Under the pieces are notes generated by a model. The model saw only the letters and a list, made by a program, of their open reading frames with translations, did not search any database and was not told where the DNA came from. Below, piece after piece: positions 1 to 7,185 of a DNA stretch of 9,238 nt. The first letter of the stretch is position 1. Every line of letters starts with the position of its first letter. The stretch is from Deltaproteobacteria bacterium UBA6967 (GTDB taxonomy: Bacteria; SAR324; NAC60-12), in NCBI GenBank assembly GCA_002450295.1, contig DJYX01000175.1, forward strand, positions 16,186 through 25,423, in the 5' to 3' direction. Made by a program: the position numbers and the translations under genes.

Positions 1-144
1 CCTTGGAACCTCACTAATTGTGAAATGCTTTGCTCGCTGAATTTCAAAAGTCTTAAAAACATTAATCCCATAAAAAGGCTGCTCTTCGTTAATTCGGAAG
101 ACGATCAGCTTTAAAGCGTTTGCTGCGGGAGAATGGTCATTCAT
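1..144 (-). CDS. cheV: CheV/CheW-like chemotaxis coupling protein, N-terminal fragment (runs off left edge)
   Basis: This is an open frame of 48 codons from an ATG at 144-142 to the window edge, with no stop; it is the N-terminus of a longer gene. After about ten polar residues comes a CheW-fold start: LKLIVFRINEEQ, then YGINVFKTFEI. This closely resembles the first strands of proteobacterial CheV proteins, which typically read LELLLFRL...YGINVFKVREV. CheV couples chemoreceptors to the CheA kinase and carries a C-terminal receiver domain. That domain would lie outside the window, so CheV versus plain CheW cannot be settled; the YGINVFK wording favours CheV. The start lies 31 nt after the tauE stop on the same strand. 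No convincing Shine-Dalgarno sequence precedes it, and the frame stays open upstream into tauE, so the exact start is uncertain. It implies a chemotactic, probably flagellated host. Confidence 0.7.
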   Translation of the reverse strand, partial: MNDHSPAANALKLIVFRINEEQPFYGINVFKTFEIQRAKHFTISEVPR

Positions 145-175
145 TAGATTGTATAACGTGGATCTTTCGAAGGCA

Positions 176-994
176 TTAAGACCAAAGTCGCCAAAGAGTT
201 CGCATCGCAACGACCAACAGAAATATCCCGAAGACCTGTTTCAACTTCTTGGTATTTAACCGATGGGAAATTGCTGCACCGAGTGGAGCTAAGATTACCG
301 TCATCAAACATATGCAAAGGGCAGCGAGCCAGTGAATGAAGCCGAAAGAGAATTCAGGCAAGTCCGGATTTTCCCAACCTGAGACAATGAATCCAATGGT
401 TCCGGGAAGGGCAATCACAAAACCCATACTAGCTGAAGTTCCAACCGCTTGATGCATCTTGATGCCCATCATGTTCATCAGTGGAACGTTCATGGCTCCT
501 CCTCCAATCCCAACCATTGCCGAGATAATCCCTGTAAGTCCTGTAAGATTTCCAATCAAAAATCTATTCGGTTCGTGGTCAATCTCATTGGATTTGCTGG
601 GAATCATCATCCTGACGGAAACAACGATGGCCATAAATCCAAAGATCATCACTAGCACCCCTGCGCTGAGACTACCTGCTACTAACCCTCCAAATCCAGC
701 TCCCAGAGACGTTGGGATGATCGAATACTTGAGGAGTTGATGATCAACAGAACCCCTTTTAAAATGGGCTTTTGCTGAGGAAAGCGAGGTGGCAATGATT
801 GTTGCGAGCGAGGTTCCAATAGCTAGATGGGGAATAACGACCTCAGATACTTGCATCAGGTCGAATACAAAGACCAGGGGAGGCACCAGAATGATTCCCC
901 CTCCAATCCCCAACATGCCAGCCATGATCCCAGCCAACGAGCCTGCCAGCAGCAGAATCAGGATTGATTCTGCTAATTCCCAAGACAATTCCAT
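176..994 (-). CDS. TauE/SafE (TSUP) family membrane transporter, probable anion exporter
   Basis: This 272-residue integral membrane protein has the internal duplication of the TauE/SafE (DUF81, TSUP) family. The first half has LGIGGGIILVP at about residues 28-38, followed by an AIGTSLATI segment at 58-66. The second half repeats this as VGIGGGAMNVP at 161-171 followed by AVGTSASMGF at 183-192. About eight hydrophobic segments are visible, and the length is normal for the family. Members move sulfite, sulfoacetate or other small organic anions across the inner membrane. The substrate here cannot be read from the sequence, and no sulfur or taurine gene is adjacent. The ATG at 994 starts 6 nt after the upstream CPBP gene stop, which suggests co-transcription. 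The family call is firm; the substrate is unknown. Confidence 0.93.
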   Translation of the reverse strand: MELSWELAESILILLLAGSLAGIMAGMLGIGGGIILVPPLVFVFDLMQVSEVVIPHLAIGTSLATIIATSLSSAKAHFKRGSVDHQLLKYSIIPTSLGAGFGGLVAGSLSAGVLVMIFGFMAIVVSVRMMIPSKSNEIDHEPNRFLIGNLTGLTGIISAMVGIGGGAMNVPLMNMMGIKMHQAVGTSASMGFVIALPGTIGFIVSGWENPDLPEFSFGFIHWLAALCICLMTVILAPLGAAISHRLNTKKLKQVFGIFLLVVAMRTLWRLWS

Positions 995-1000
995 TTGTTC

Positions 1001-1990
1001 TCAAAAACGATAGGTAAATCCAAACAAAGGCTGGTAGTTATTAACCCGAAGTGTTTTTGCAGTTTCCCCATCGGCTCGTTCAACAAAGGTGGCATCTCGA
1101 TAATTTTTATAACTGATCAGAGAATTCCACCACGAGTGAATGGCTATAGCCTCTGTCAAATTAAAATCCCCCTGAGCAGGATGATATACCGTACCTAGGT
1201 AAAGTCCGGCCAAGAAAGCTGCTCCGGGATTGGCACTGAATCCTGACCCATCGTGGGCAACAGCGAATAGACTGCTAGCCACAAAGATACTTGTCCATCG
1301 TGCGGCACCTTTACTAAAACTACGATTTAGACCTCTGTAGATTGATCGCTGGATGAATCCCCGAAAAAACATTTCCTCCCCAGCCCCTGTCAATTGACTA
1401 TTGATGAAGTCAATCCTTTGCATCTGTTCTCGTGTCAGTTCTGCATCAACATGATAGGTCAGATTAGATGCGCCAGGGGTCGCTAATTGGATTCCAGTTG
1501 GAATCCAGAAGGTATATGAATCTCCAAATTTCCAGAACTGAAATGGTGAGAAAATTTCCCAGTAGGTGTCTGTGTTGTCTTTACATCCGCCATCGTAGAA
1601 ATCATAGAAAGTGATCAGGCTAATGTTGGTGTACAGTCTCAAATAGGCCATTGTGTAATAGGTTTCTTTACTCAAATAAATGTCAGTGACATCCTCTCCG
1701 TCCTCATTCTTTGTCTCTTTGTAAACTTCATCAGGATATGCTTGGAGATTTTCACTATCTGAATATTGCATGTAGCCATTGATGGCCCACCACCGTAATC
1801 CACCAAAAATAAGCGCTTTGTCGTAGTCATCATTTATTGCGTAACCTAATCCGGGGACCAGCCATTCAGCCAGAGCAGTCCCTGCGCATTTCAGATCAGC
1901 ACGGGCTTGAAAGGGAACCATCATCAAGGCAAGCCCAAGAAAACAGATCACAACTGCTGAATTTAGCTTGATGCGAAGAACTTGACCCAT
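1001..1990 (-). CDS. CPBP-family glutamic-type protease homologue with signal peptide and beta-barrel-like C-terminus
   Basis: This 329-residue protein carries all three CPBP (Rce1/Abi) signatures: EEMFFR at 205-210 (EExxxR), FAVAH at 242-246 (FxxxH) and HSWWN at 285-289 (HxxxN). These hold the catalytic glutamate and histidines of membrane proteases of this type. The N-terminus looks like a Sec signal peptide: basic residues, a hydrophobic core near 12-26, then an AxA site (A29-R30-A31, cleavage before D32). Residues 43-66 contain PGLGY...YDKALIFGG, like the PGLGQ..Y..KA motif of some membrane proteins. The C-terminus ends in FGFTYRF, with aromatics alternating to a final F, as in the last strand of outer-membrane proteins. 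Strongly hydrophobic segments are fewer than in typical CPBP proteins. The substrate is unknown. The ATG at 1990 is the only obvious start, with a weak ribosome site. The gene leads tauE by 6 nt and is divergent from greA. Confidence 0.85.
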   Translation of the reverse strand: MGQVLRIKLNSAVVICFLGLALMMVPFQARADLKCAGTALAEWLVPGLGYAINDDYDKALIFGGLRWWAINGYMQYSDSENLQAYPDEVYKETKNEDGEDVTDIYLSKETYYTMAYLRLYTNISLITFYDFYDGGCKDNTDTYWEIFSPFQFWKFGDSYTFWIPTGIQLATPGASNLTYHVDAELTREQMQRIDFINSQLTGAGEEMFFRGFIQRSIYRGLNRSFSKGAARWTSIFVASSLFAVAHDGSGFSANPGAAFLAGLYLGTVYHPAQGDFNLTEAIAIHSWWNSLISYKNYRDATFVERADGETAKTLRVNNYQPLFGFTYRF

Positions 1991-2009
1991 TCAACTTACT
2001 CACTATCGT
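1982..2009 (+). promoter_or_regulatory. Candidate sigma70 promoter for greA-tlyA-parB
   Basis: TTGACC at 1982-1987 (five of six matches to TTGACA) is followed after 16 nt by TATCGT at 2004-2009 (four of six matches to TATAAT). Transcription from it would start near 2016 and give a leader of about 30 nt. The -35 lies in the first codons of the divergent CPBP gene, as expected in a 55-nt divergent gap. This is a motif match only. Confidence 0.35.
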
Positions 2010-2033
2010 AATTCAAATTTTTCTTTCCAATCT

Positions 2034-2038
2034 TGGAG
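2034..2038 (+). promoter_or_regulatory. Ribosome binding site of greA
   Basis: GGAGA lies 7 nt before the ATG at 2046. This is a strong Shine-Dalgarno match at good spacing and fixes the greA start. Confidence 0.75.
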
Positions 2039-2045
2039 AACAAGC

Positions 2046-2531
2046 ATGTCAGAACAAATGTACCCTGTAACGAAGCAGGGACATGAACAACTCAAAACGG
2101 AGTTGAAGCATCTGATGTCTGTTGTACGACCTGAAGTCGTTCAGGCAATCGCAGACGCCAGAGAGCACGGGGACTTAAAAGAAAACGCGGAATATCATGC
2201 GGCCAAGGAGCGCCAGGGATTCGTGGAGGGTCGTATTCAGGAACTCAATGGCAAGCTAGCCCAATGCAATGTCATTGACATAAGTCGTCTCAGCGGAGAA
2301 AAAGTCATCTTCGGTGCTACAGTCACTTATGTCGATATTGAAACAGACGAGGAAAAAACTTACCAGATTGTCGGTGAAGATGAGGCCGATCTCGAGAAAG
2401 GTAAAATTTCTTACAACTCCCCAATTGCGCGAGCCTTGATTGGGAAGACGGTCGGGGATTCTCTGATCATTCCGATTCCAAAAGGCAAAGTTGAAGTGGA
2501 GATTACAGATTTAGAATTCGTGGTCAAATAA
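2046..2531 (+). CDS. greA: Transcription elongation factor GreA
   Basis: GreA enters the RNA polymerase secondary channel and stimulates cleavage of backtracked transcripts so that elongation can resume. The 161-residue length is close to the usual 158. The N-terminal coiled coil (about 1-75) holds the tip motif [16 protein letters not shown]43 and E46 in it correspond to the acidic pair D41/E44 that places the catalytic magnesium in E. coli GreA. The C-terminal FKBP-like domain (about 80-160) includes [16 protein letters not shown], a GreA hallmark. The start is supported by a strong ribosome site. tlyA begins 7 nt after the stop, so greA probably leads a greA-tlyA-parB transcript. Confidence 0.97.
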   Translation: MSEQMYPVTKQGHEQLKTELKHLMSVVRPEVVQAIADAREHGDLKENAEYHAAKERQGFVEGRIQELNGKLAQCNVIDISRLSGEKVIFGATVTYVDIETDEEKTYQIVGEDEADLEKGKISYNSPIARALIGKTVGDSLIIPIPKGKVEVEITDLEFVVK

Positions 2532-2538
2532 CTTCCAT

Positions 2539-3285
2539 ATGGCAGTTCGGCAAAGGCTGGATTTGTTGCTTGTTGAACGTCAACTGGCTCCAAGCCGTGA
2601 GCGAGCTCAGTCTTTGATTCTGGCAGGCAAGGTTCTGGTCAATACAGAACGAGTGGATAAACCCGGCAAGAGCGTTAACCAGGACTCAGAATTGGTGGTT
2701 CAAGCTAAGGATCATCCATATGTTAGTCGAGGTGGCGTCAAGCTCGCTGGGGCGATTCGGGAGTTCCAAATTGAAGTCCTTGATCGGATAGCTTTGGATG
2801 TGGGGGCATCGACAGGAGGATTCACAGATTGCTTACTGCAGTTCGGAGCTCAGAAAGTCTACGCGGTGGACGTCGGATATGGCCAACTAGCTTGGAAACT
2901 TCGACAGGATCCTAGAGTAATTAACTTGGAACGTACAAATATCCGATATCTGGAACCAGTTAACTTAGCAGATCCAATTCAATTAGTTGTGGTAGATGCC
3001 TCCTTCATTTCTCTCCGATTGATACTGCCAAAACTTTATGAACTGATGACTGCAGGCTCACAGCTTTTAGCTCTTGTCAAACCTCAGTTTGAAGCAGGTA
3101 GAAAAGAGGTTGGCAAGGGGGGGAGAGTCAAAGAAGAAGCCGTTCATGCCAGAGTGCTTCATGAAATCATTGAGGCTGCAACTTCGCTGGGTTTCAAAAT
3201 GCTTGGCAGTTGTGAGTCCAGTATTCAGGGAAAGAAGAGTCAAAATACTGAATATTTTGTTCATGTTGAGAAATCTTCAAAATGA
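2539..3285 (+). CDS. tlyA: TlyA-family rRNA (cytidine-2'-O)-methyltransferase (hemolysin A homologue)
   Basis: TlyA proteins methylate ribose 2'-O positions of rRNA cytidines using S-adenosylmethionine; loss in mycobacteria gives capreomycin resistance. The 248-residue protein has an N-terminal S4 RNA-binding domain (about 1-60), then the linker motif SRGGVKL (63-69). An FtsJ/RrmJ-like methyltransferase domain follows, with SAM motif I LDVGASTGGFTD at 86-97. The proposed catalytic tetrad of Mycobacterium TlyA (K69, D154, K182, E238) has counterparts at K68, D153, K181 (in LVKPQFE) and E238, so the enzyme looks intact. The older 'hemolysin' name is probably misleading. The start is 7 nt after greA with almost no Shine-Dalgarno, which suggests re-initiation by ribosomes leaving greA. 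The stop overlaps the parB start as ATGA. Confidence 0.94.
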   Translation: MAVRQRLDLLLVERQLAPSRERAQSLILAGKVLVNTERVDKPGKSVNQDSELVVQAKDHPYVSRGGVKLAGAIREFQIEVLDRIALDVGASTGGFTDCLLQFGAQKVYAVDVGYGQLAWKLRQDPRVINLERTNIRYLEPVNLADPIQLVVVDASFISLRLILPKLYELMTAGSQLLALVKPQFEAGRKEVGKGGRVKEEAVHARVLHEIIEAATSLGFKMLGSCESSIQGKKSQNTEYFVHVEKSSK

Positions 3286-4109
3286 GTGAGCAAAAATCTC
3301 AGCGTTTTCTTCCGATTGATCGCATCAAGCCGAATCCTCACCAACCTCGCCAATACTTCGACCCCAAAGCTCTGCAAGAACTCAGTCAGTCCATAAAACA
3401 ACAGGGAGTCCTACAACCCCTGATCGTAAGAAATCATCCAATCTTAGAAGGCTACTTTGAACTGGTAGCTGGTGAAAGACGCTGGAGAGCGCTGCAACTG
3501 GCAGGAGAGACTCAAGCACCGGTCATTATCAAAAAGTTAGGTGATACCGAAGCCCTAGAGGTTGCTCTCCTTGAAAATATCCAGAGAGAAGACCTAACCC
3601 CCATTGAAGAAGGTCAATGTTACCATGAATTGATGCAGCTTCATGGATTAACTCAGGAGGAATTGGCTACGAAGCTTGGCAAAGACAGGTCTACTATCGC
3701 GAATATGGTTCGCTTGCTGGCCTTGCCGAAAGCAATTCAACAAGATTTGGAAATGGGTCGCTTGAGTGCAGGACACGCTCGAGCACTTCTAAGCCTTTCA
3801 GAGCATTCAGAGCAACTGAAGTTACGGGAAAGAATACTCCTTAATAACTGGTCTGTTCGTGAAACGGAGAAACAGGTTAAGCTTATTTTGGGGGTGCGAG
3901 AGAGCAGAGCTAGCCCGACCTCAGCGAAAATTGGAATCGATGATGATTTGAATACAGAATTGCGTTCGATTGAAGCCGAATTGCAGCGTTACCTCGGTAC
4001 TAAAATGCGGATAGAACTCAAGCCCCCCTTTCAAGGAGAAATTAGGCTGAGCTATTTCTCTGCGGAAGAACTGGATCGCCTTCTGGCTTTATTAAGAAGT
4101 GCCCGCTGA
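3282..4109 (+). CDS. parB: Chromosome-partitioning protein ParB (Spo0J family)
   Basis: ParB binds parS centromere sites, loads as a CTP-dependent sliding clamp, and works with ParA and SMC to segregate the chromosome origin. The 275-residue protein shows the family layout: NPHQPR near 18-23, the CTP-binding box GERRWRA at 64-70, and ENIQREDL at 98-105 (the ENxQR motif). A helix-turn-helix at about 123-148 (LTQEELATKLGKDRSTIANM) reads parS. A linker (about 205-225) and a C-terminal dimerisation segment (about 226-273) complete it. The ATG overlaps the tlyA stop (ATGA), so translation is probably coupled. No parA is adjacent in the window and no parS-like site was found here. Its stop is one base from the convergent phoR stop. 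Confidence 0.95.
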   Translation: MSEQKSQRFLPIDRIKPNPHQPRQYFDPKALQELSQSIKQQGVLQPLIVRNHPILEGYFELVAGERRWRALQLAGETQAPVIIKKLGDTEALEVALLENIQREDLTPIEEGQCYHELMQLHGLTQEELATKLGKDRSTIANMVRLLALPKAIQQDLEMGRLSAGHARALLSLSEHSEQLKLRERILLNNWSVRETEKQVKLILGVRESRASPTSAKIGIDDDLNTELRSIEAELQRYLGTKMRIELKPPFQGEIRLSYFSAEELDRLLALLRSAR

Positions 4110-4110
4110 A

Positions 4111-5943
4111 TCATGAAAATGTTTCTGACTCTTTTCGTTCCTCGTGGAGTTCGGTTTTATTAGGAATAGTAGTCGGAAGTCTTAGTACGAATCTACTGCC
4201 CATATTCAGATTGCTTTCGACGCTTACCGTCCCTCCATGGGACTGAACAATGTGTTTGACGATTGCCAATCCCAGCCCAGTGCCTCCTAATTTTCTGCTT
4301 CGAGCTGCATCTATTCGATAGAATCTTTCAAAAATTCGATCCAAATGCCGGGCATCAATGCCAGAGCCCTGATCCTTGATTTCAATGATCACCTCGCTTT
4401 TCTCAAGTGTTGCTAGGATTTCGACGTGTCGCTTTTCAGGGCTGTACTTGATTGCGTTATCAATCAAGTTAACAAGCGCCTGTTCTAAAAGTGGGGCATT
4501 CATCCTCATCTGGATGCTTTCTGAACATTGCCACACCAAGCTGATTTCCTTTTCTTGCGCTTTCAATTCGCAGATCCCTACTGCATGACGAATCACAAGC
4601 TGTAGAGTTCCCTCTTCAGCTTGTATTCCTCCTTCGTCACGGTACTCCAGTTGGGAAAGAAGCAGGAGATCGCTGATTAGACTGTCAAGCCGATCTGAAT
4701 GGCGAGAAATAATCCCCAGGAAGCGATCAGCCACCTCTCTTTGTTCGATAGCACCATCAATCAGGGTTTCAACAGCACCTTTGATGGATGTGATTGGTGT
4801 CTTCAACTCATGAGACACGTTGGCTACAAAGTCCCTGCGGATGGTTTCAACCAACTTTATGCGGGTGATGTCATGCAGCACAATCAAGGCGCCAATTTGA
4901 TCCCCACTCGATTTCCGAAGAGGCGTGATTCTAACCTGAAAGTGTTTAATGTTTTCTTCGCTATCATTTAATTGAAAATCTTTTTCAAGAGGTTGTTGAG
5001 TTGTCAGCGCCTCATGTACGGAGTGGCTGAGTTGAAAGTTTCTGATCAGAAGCTGCAGATCTTGGCCAATGACTTTTTCTGGATTCAACCGAAATAATTG
5101 CGCTGCAGCTCTGTTGATGCTTAAAACCTGGTGATACTTATCAACGGCCAGAAAGCCTTCTTCCATGCTCGAAAGAATGGTCTCCCGTTCAGATCGCTGA
5201 TTTTCCAAGTTTTCAAAACGTTGGTTAAGCACTGCTGCCATCTCATTGAGTTGCTGGATTAGCTCTCCAATTTCTGAATCATCAGGAACATTCAGTTTTT
5301 TTCTGAGTTCTCCTCTAGCAAAGCGTGCTGCGCCCCTTCTCAATTCATTTAAAGATTTTCGGTAACCGTCAGCGATCAATAAACTGATAGTCATCGTTGC
5401 AGCGACCAGCAGCAACATTGCCAGCAACATCTTGAAGAAAAGTCCTTCAGCTTGAGGCGTTTTGGTCGGAATTTCCAAAGACACCCTCAGAATCAAATCA
5501 TTCCCAAATTTGTTTGGTACTCTGCGCGCAAACCACAAAGCCGTCGTATTGAAAGCCGGATTAAACCTCTTTGTTACTTTGGGTTGATTATTTATGGCTG
5601 CCTCGATTTCTGGGAGGCTGGACCGGTTTCCTTTCGGAGGGTTGAGGCTGGAGGAGTCGCTCAGTAACAAGCCAGTTTTGGGATCTATAATAGAAATATG
5701 AATCCGAGTTTTTTTAGCAAACACCTGAAAAACCTCAGAGGAAGATCCACTTTCAACTAATTCTACAAGCAGTTGAGGTTGAATGGCCAATAGTTCAAAT
5801 CGGCCAATTAAATCTTCTTCAACAGTCTGTTCTACATATTTTTCTAGTGAATATTCAATCCACCAACTGAAGGCCAGAAGACCCCCAGAAAGAACAATGA
5901 CAAAGGGGGCAAGAAATTTTTGCAGAAGCGAATTAGCAGGCAT
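4111..5943 (-). CDS. phoR: PhoR-type membrane sensor histidine kinase
   Basis: This is the kinase partner of the adjacent PhoB-type regulator, probably sensing phosphate status. Numbered from the ATG at 5943 (610 residues), it has transmembrane segment 1 (about 8-28), an extracytoplasmic sensor region (about 29-170), transmembrane segment 2 (about 173-192), and a HAMP linker (about 190-245). A PAS domain (about 252-360), HisKA with VSHELKTPITS (phosphoacceptor H378), and a HATPase follow, with N box N496, G1 DQGSGI (524-529), F box FERFY and G2 GGTGLGLA (553-560). The frame opens 30 nt earlier at a TTG (5973) inside phoB. The ATG is preferred because it sits one base after the phoB stop (TGAGATG) and leads directly into the membrane anchor. 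The larger sensor region differs from the short E. coli PhoR periplasmic part. With no pst or phoU genes nearby, phosphate sensing is inferred only from the PhoB pairing. Confidence 0.88.
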   Translation of the reverse strand: MPANSLLQKFLAPFVIVLSGGLLAFSWWIEYSLEKYVEQTVEEDLIGRFELLAIQPQLLVELVESGSSSEVFQVFAKKTRIHISIIDPKTGLLLSDSSSLNPPKGNRSSLPEIEAAINNQPKVTKRFNPAFNTTALWFARRVPNKFGNDLILRVSLEIPTKTPQAEGLFFKMLLAMLLLVAATMTISLLIADGYRKSLNELRRGAARFARGELRKKLNVPDDSEIGELIQQLNEMAAVLNQRFENLENQRSERETILSSMEEGFLAVDKYHQVLSINRAAAQLFRLNPEKVIGQDLQLLIRNFQLSHSVHEALTTQQPLEKDFQLNDSEENIKHFQVRITPLRKSSGDQIGALIVLHDITRIKLVETIRRDFVANVSHELKTPITSIKGAVETLIDGAIEQREVADRFLGIISRHSDRLDSLISDLLLLSQLEYRDEGGIQAEEGTLQLVIRHAVGICELKAQEKEISLVWQCSESIQMRMNAPLLEQALVNLIDNAIKYSPEKRHVEILATLEKSEVIIEIKDQGSGIDARHLDRIFERFYRIDAARSRKLGGTGLGLAIVKHIVQSHGGTVSVESNLNMGSRFVLRLPTTIPNKTELHEERKESETFS

Positions 5944-5944
5944 C

Positions 5945-6637
5945 TCAATCTTGGCCTTGGAAGCGATAACCAATCCCGCGGACAGTCTCGATCAGGTTTC
6001 CAGATTCATTTAACTTTTTACGTAGCCCTACAATCTGCACATCGATTGCTCGATCGGTGACGATATAATTCTCACCATGCGTTGCATCGATGATCTGGTC
6101 ACGAGTGTAAACCCAGCCAGGATGACGGGCGAGGAAATGAAGGATTCTGAACTCAGTTGGGGTCAGCGAGACAGGTTGGCCCTCAACCAAAGCCAGATGT
6201 CTTCCCGGATGAATTTCAAGGGAACCACATTTCAAGGATGAACCCTCCTCTGGAATAGACTTTTTATTCCTGCGAAGGACATTTTGGATTCGTGCCAGCA
6301 GAACACGTGGACTGAATGGCTTCACCACATAGTCTTCAGCACCCATCTCCAAGCCTGCAACAATATCTGCTTCACTACTCTTAGCGGTGAGCATCACAAT
6401 TGGAATACTTTTGGTGGCCTCATCCTTTTTGAGTATCTTGCAAAGGTCCAAGCCATTAATTCCAGGTAGCATCAGATCCAAAAGGATCAAATCGGGCGTT
6501 TCCTCCCGAATTAGGTTACGCGCAGTCTCACCATTAGGAGCCTCCAACGTCTGAAAGCCTGCCTTATGGAGATTATATTTTAGAACATCAAGAATATCTT
6601 CCTCATCTTCAACAATTAGAATTTGTGTATCTTCCAT
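5945..6637 (-). CDS. phoB: PhoB-type OmpR-family response regulator
   Basis: This 230-residue two-domain regulator is phosphorylated by the kinase encoded next to it and binds DNA through a winged helix. The receiver domain (about 1-120) has acidic residues E10-D13, phosphoacceptor D54 (in LLDLMLPG), T84 and K106 in VVKPFSP, all conserved. The C-terminal Trans_reg_C domain (about 130-228) has LTPTEFRILHFLARHPG, then DRAIDVQIVGLRKKL and the wing VRGIGYRF. This wording is typical of the PhoB subfamily. The ATG at 6637 has only a weak ribosome site. phoB is first in the pair and phoR follows after one base, so the two are translationally coupled. Targets such as pst or phoA are not in this window. 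Confidence 0.92.
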   Translation of the reverse strand: MEDTQILIVEDEEDILDVLKYNLHKAGFQTLEAPNGETARNLIREETPDLILLDLMLPGINGLDLCKILKKDEATKSIPIVMLTAKSSEADIVAGLEMGAEDYVVKPFSPRVLLARIQNVLRRNKKSIPEEGSSLKCGSLEIHPGRHLALVEGQPVSLTPTEFRILHFLARHPGWVYTRDQIIDATHGENYIVTDRAIDVQIVGLRKKLNESGNLIETVRGIGYRFQGQD

Positions 6638-6969
6638 TGATTACTCGGTAATAATGATGACTCAGAAATGTGCAGTTTGAATTGGTTGCCGTTCACTCTA
6701 CCGGACAAGCACGCTGCTTCTTCCAAAAGCAGACAAATTAAGGACTGAGTTTCGAAAAATTCCCGGCAACTGTCTTTTGGCTTAGTTTGTTGGCCAATAA
6801 GACTAACTAAACTCAACAATCGAAAAAAATTCTCAGAAAAAAAACATAGTAAATGTGATTTATTGGGTTTTGATTAAGAAATTACTAATTTTCTTTTTGG
6901 AATTTTCATTTTGGAGAATTAAATTTTTTCTCAAAGTTGAATTTTTTTACGAAATAGAAATACTAGAAT

Positions 6970-7000
6970 ATCCTTGTCAGACAAATTTGTGAGAAAGGAT
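6970..7000. promoter_or_regulatory. Nested inverted repeat, possible operator overlapping a candidate promoter
   Basis: Outer arms ATCCTT (6970-6975) and AAGGAT (6995-7000) are centred almost exactly on an inner perfect 10-bp palindrome, ACAAATTTGT (6981-6990). A third overlapping repeat, TTGTC-A-GACAA, spans 6974-6984. On the plus strand TTGTCA (6974-6979) followed after 18 nt by GATGAT (6998-7003) could serve as a weak sigma70 promoter for the transporter genes, leaving a leader of about 175 nt. The symmetry is visible in the sequence; function as an operator or promoter is inference, and AT-rich DNA gives such repeats by chance fairly often. Confidence 0.3.
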
Positions 7001-7175
7001 GATTTAGTGTTCTCATTTTTTCGAATATTTGAATAGTCTGAATCTTTAAATACCCTGGCAAGTCCATGGAAAAATGGAGATTTTCAGGAACAATATGTCA
7101 GGAACTGGTCTTCACGGACCGTATTTATCACCTCGTTAAGAAGTCATGATTCTCAGTAATCGTCAATAGAACTAT

Positions 7176-7180
7176 GGAGA
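7176..7180 (+). promoter_or_regulatory. Ribosome binding site that decides the substrate-binding protein start
   Basis: GGAGA lies 5 nt before the ATG at 7186. An in-frame ATG at 7174 overlaps this site and has no ribosome site of its own, so the downstream ATG is preferred. Confidence 0.75.
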
Positions 7181-7185
7181 CAGAT

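Larger units (their letters stand above)
6638..7185. other. Long divergent intergenic region, centre very AT-rich
   Basis: About 550 nt separate the divergent phoB and substrate-binding protein genes. Positions 6640-6810 have ordinary composition. About 6820-7050 is strikingly AT-rich with many A and T runs, then composition returns to normal before 7173. No convincing gene is seen; short frames here lack a ribosome site or family resemblance. Promoters for both flanking genes must lie here. I saw no convincing pair of PhoB-box repeats. Noted inside are an inverted-repeat cluster at 6970-7000 and the 8-bp palindrome TTGGCCAA at 6790-6797. Confidence 0.7.

Noticed and set aside
6304..6309. CACGTG core as a possible parS site inside phoB
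   Set aside because: Only the 6-bp core matches. The flanks (AGAA and GACT) do not match the TGTTT...AAACA arms of the parS consensus.
6782..6810. TTAGTT...AACTAA inverted repeat considered as a terminator or operator
   Set aside because: The arms are only six bases, AT-rich, and not centred with the nearby TTGGCCAA palindrome. This is likely chance.
6616..6819. 67-codon minus-strand frame overlapping the start of phoB
   Set aside because: It has no ribosome site, resembles no family, and overlaps phoB by 22 nt in another frame. It looks like a chance frame in the intergenic region.
7096..7110. TGTCA-type repeat considered as a PhoB box
   Set aside because: No second TGTCA-like element occurs at the required 11-bp spacing, so the direct-repeat structure is missing.
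7107..7120. GGTC...GACC short hairpin upstream of the binding protein as a riboswitch or attenuator element
   Set aside because: The stem is four base pairs with a six-base loop and no companion structure; it is too weak to support a call.
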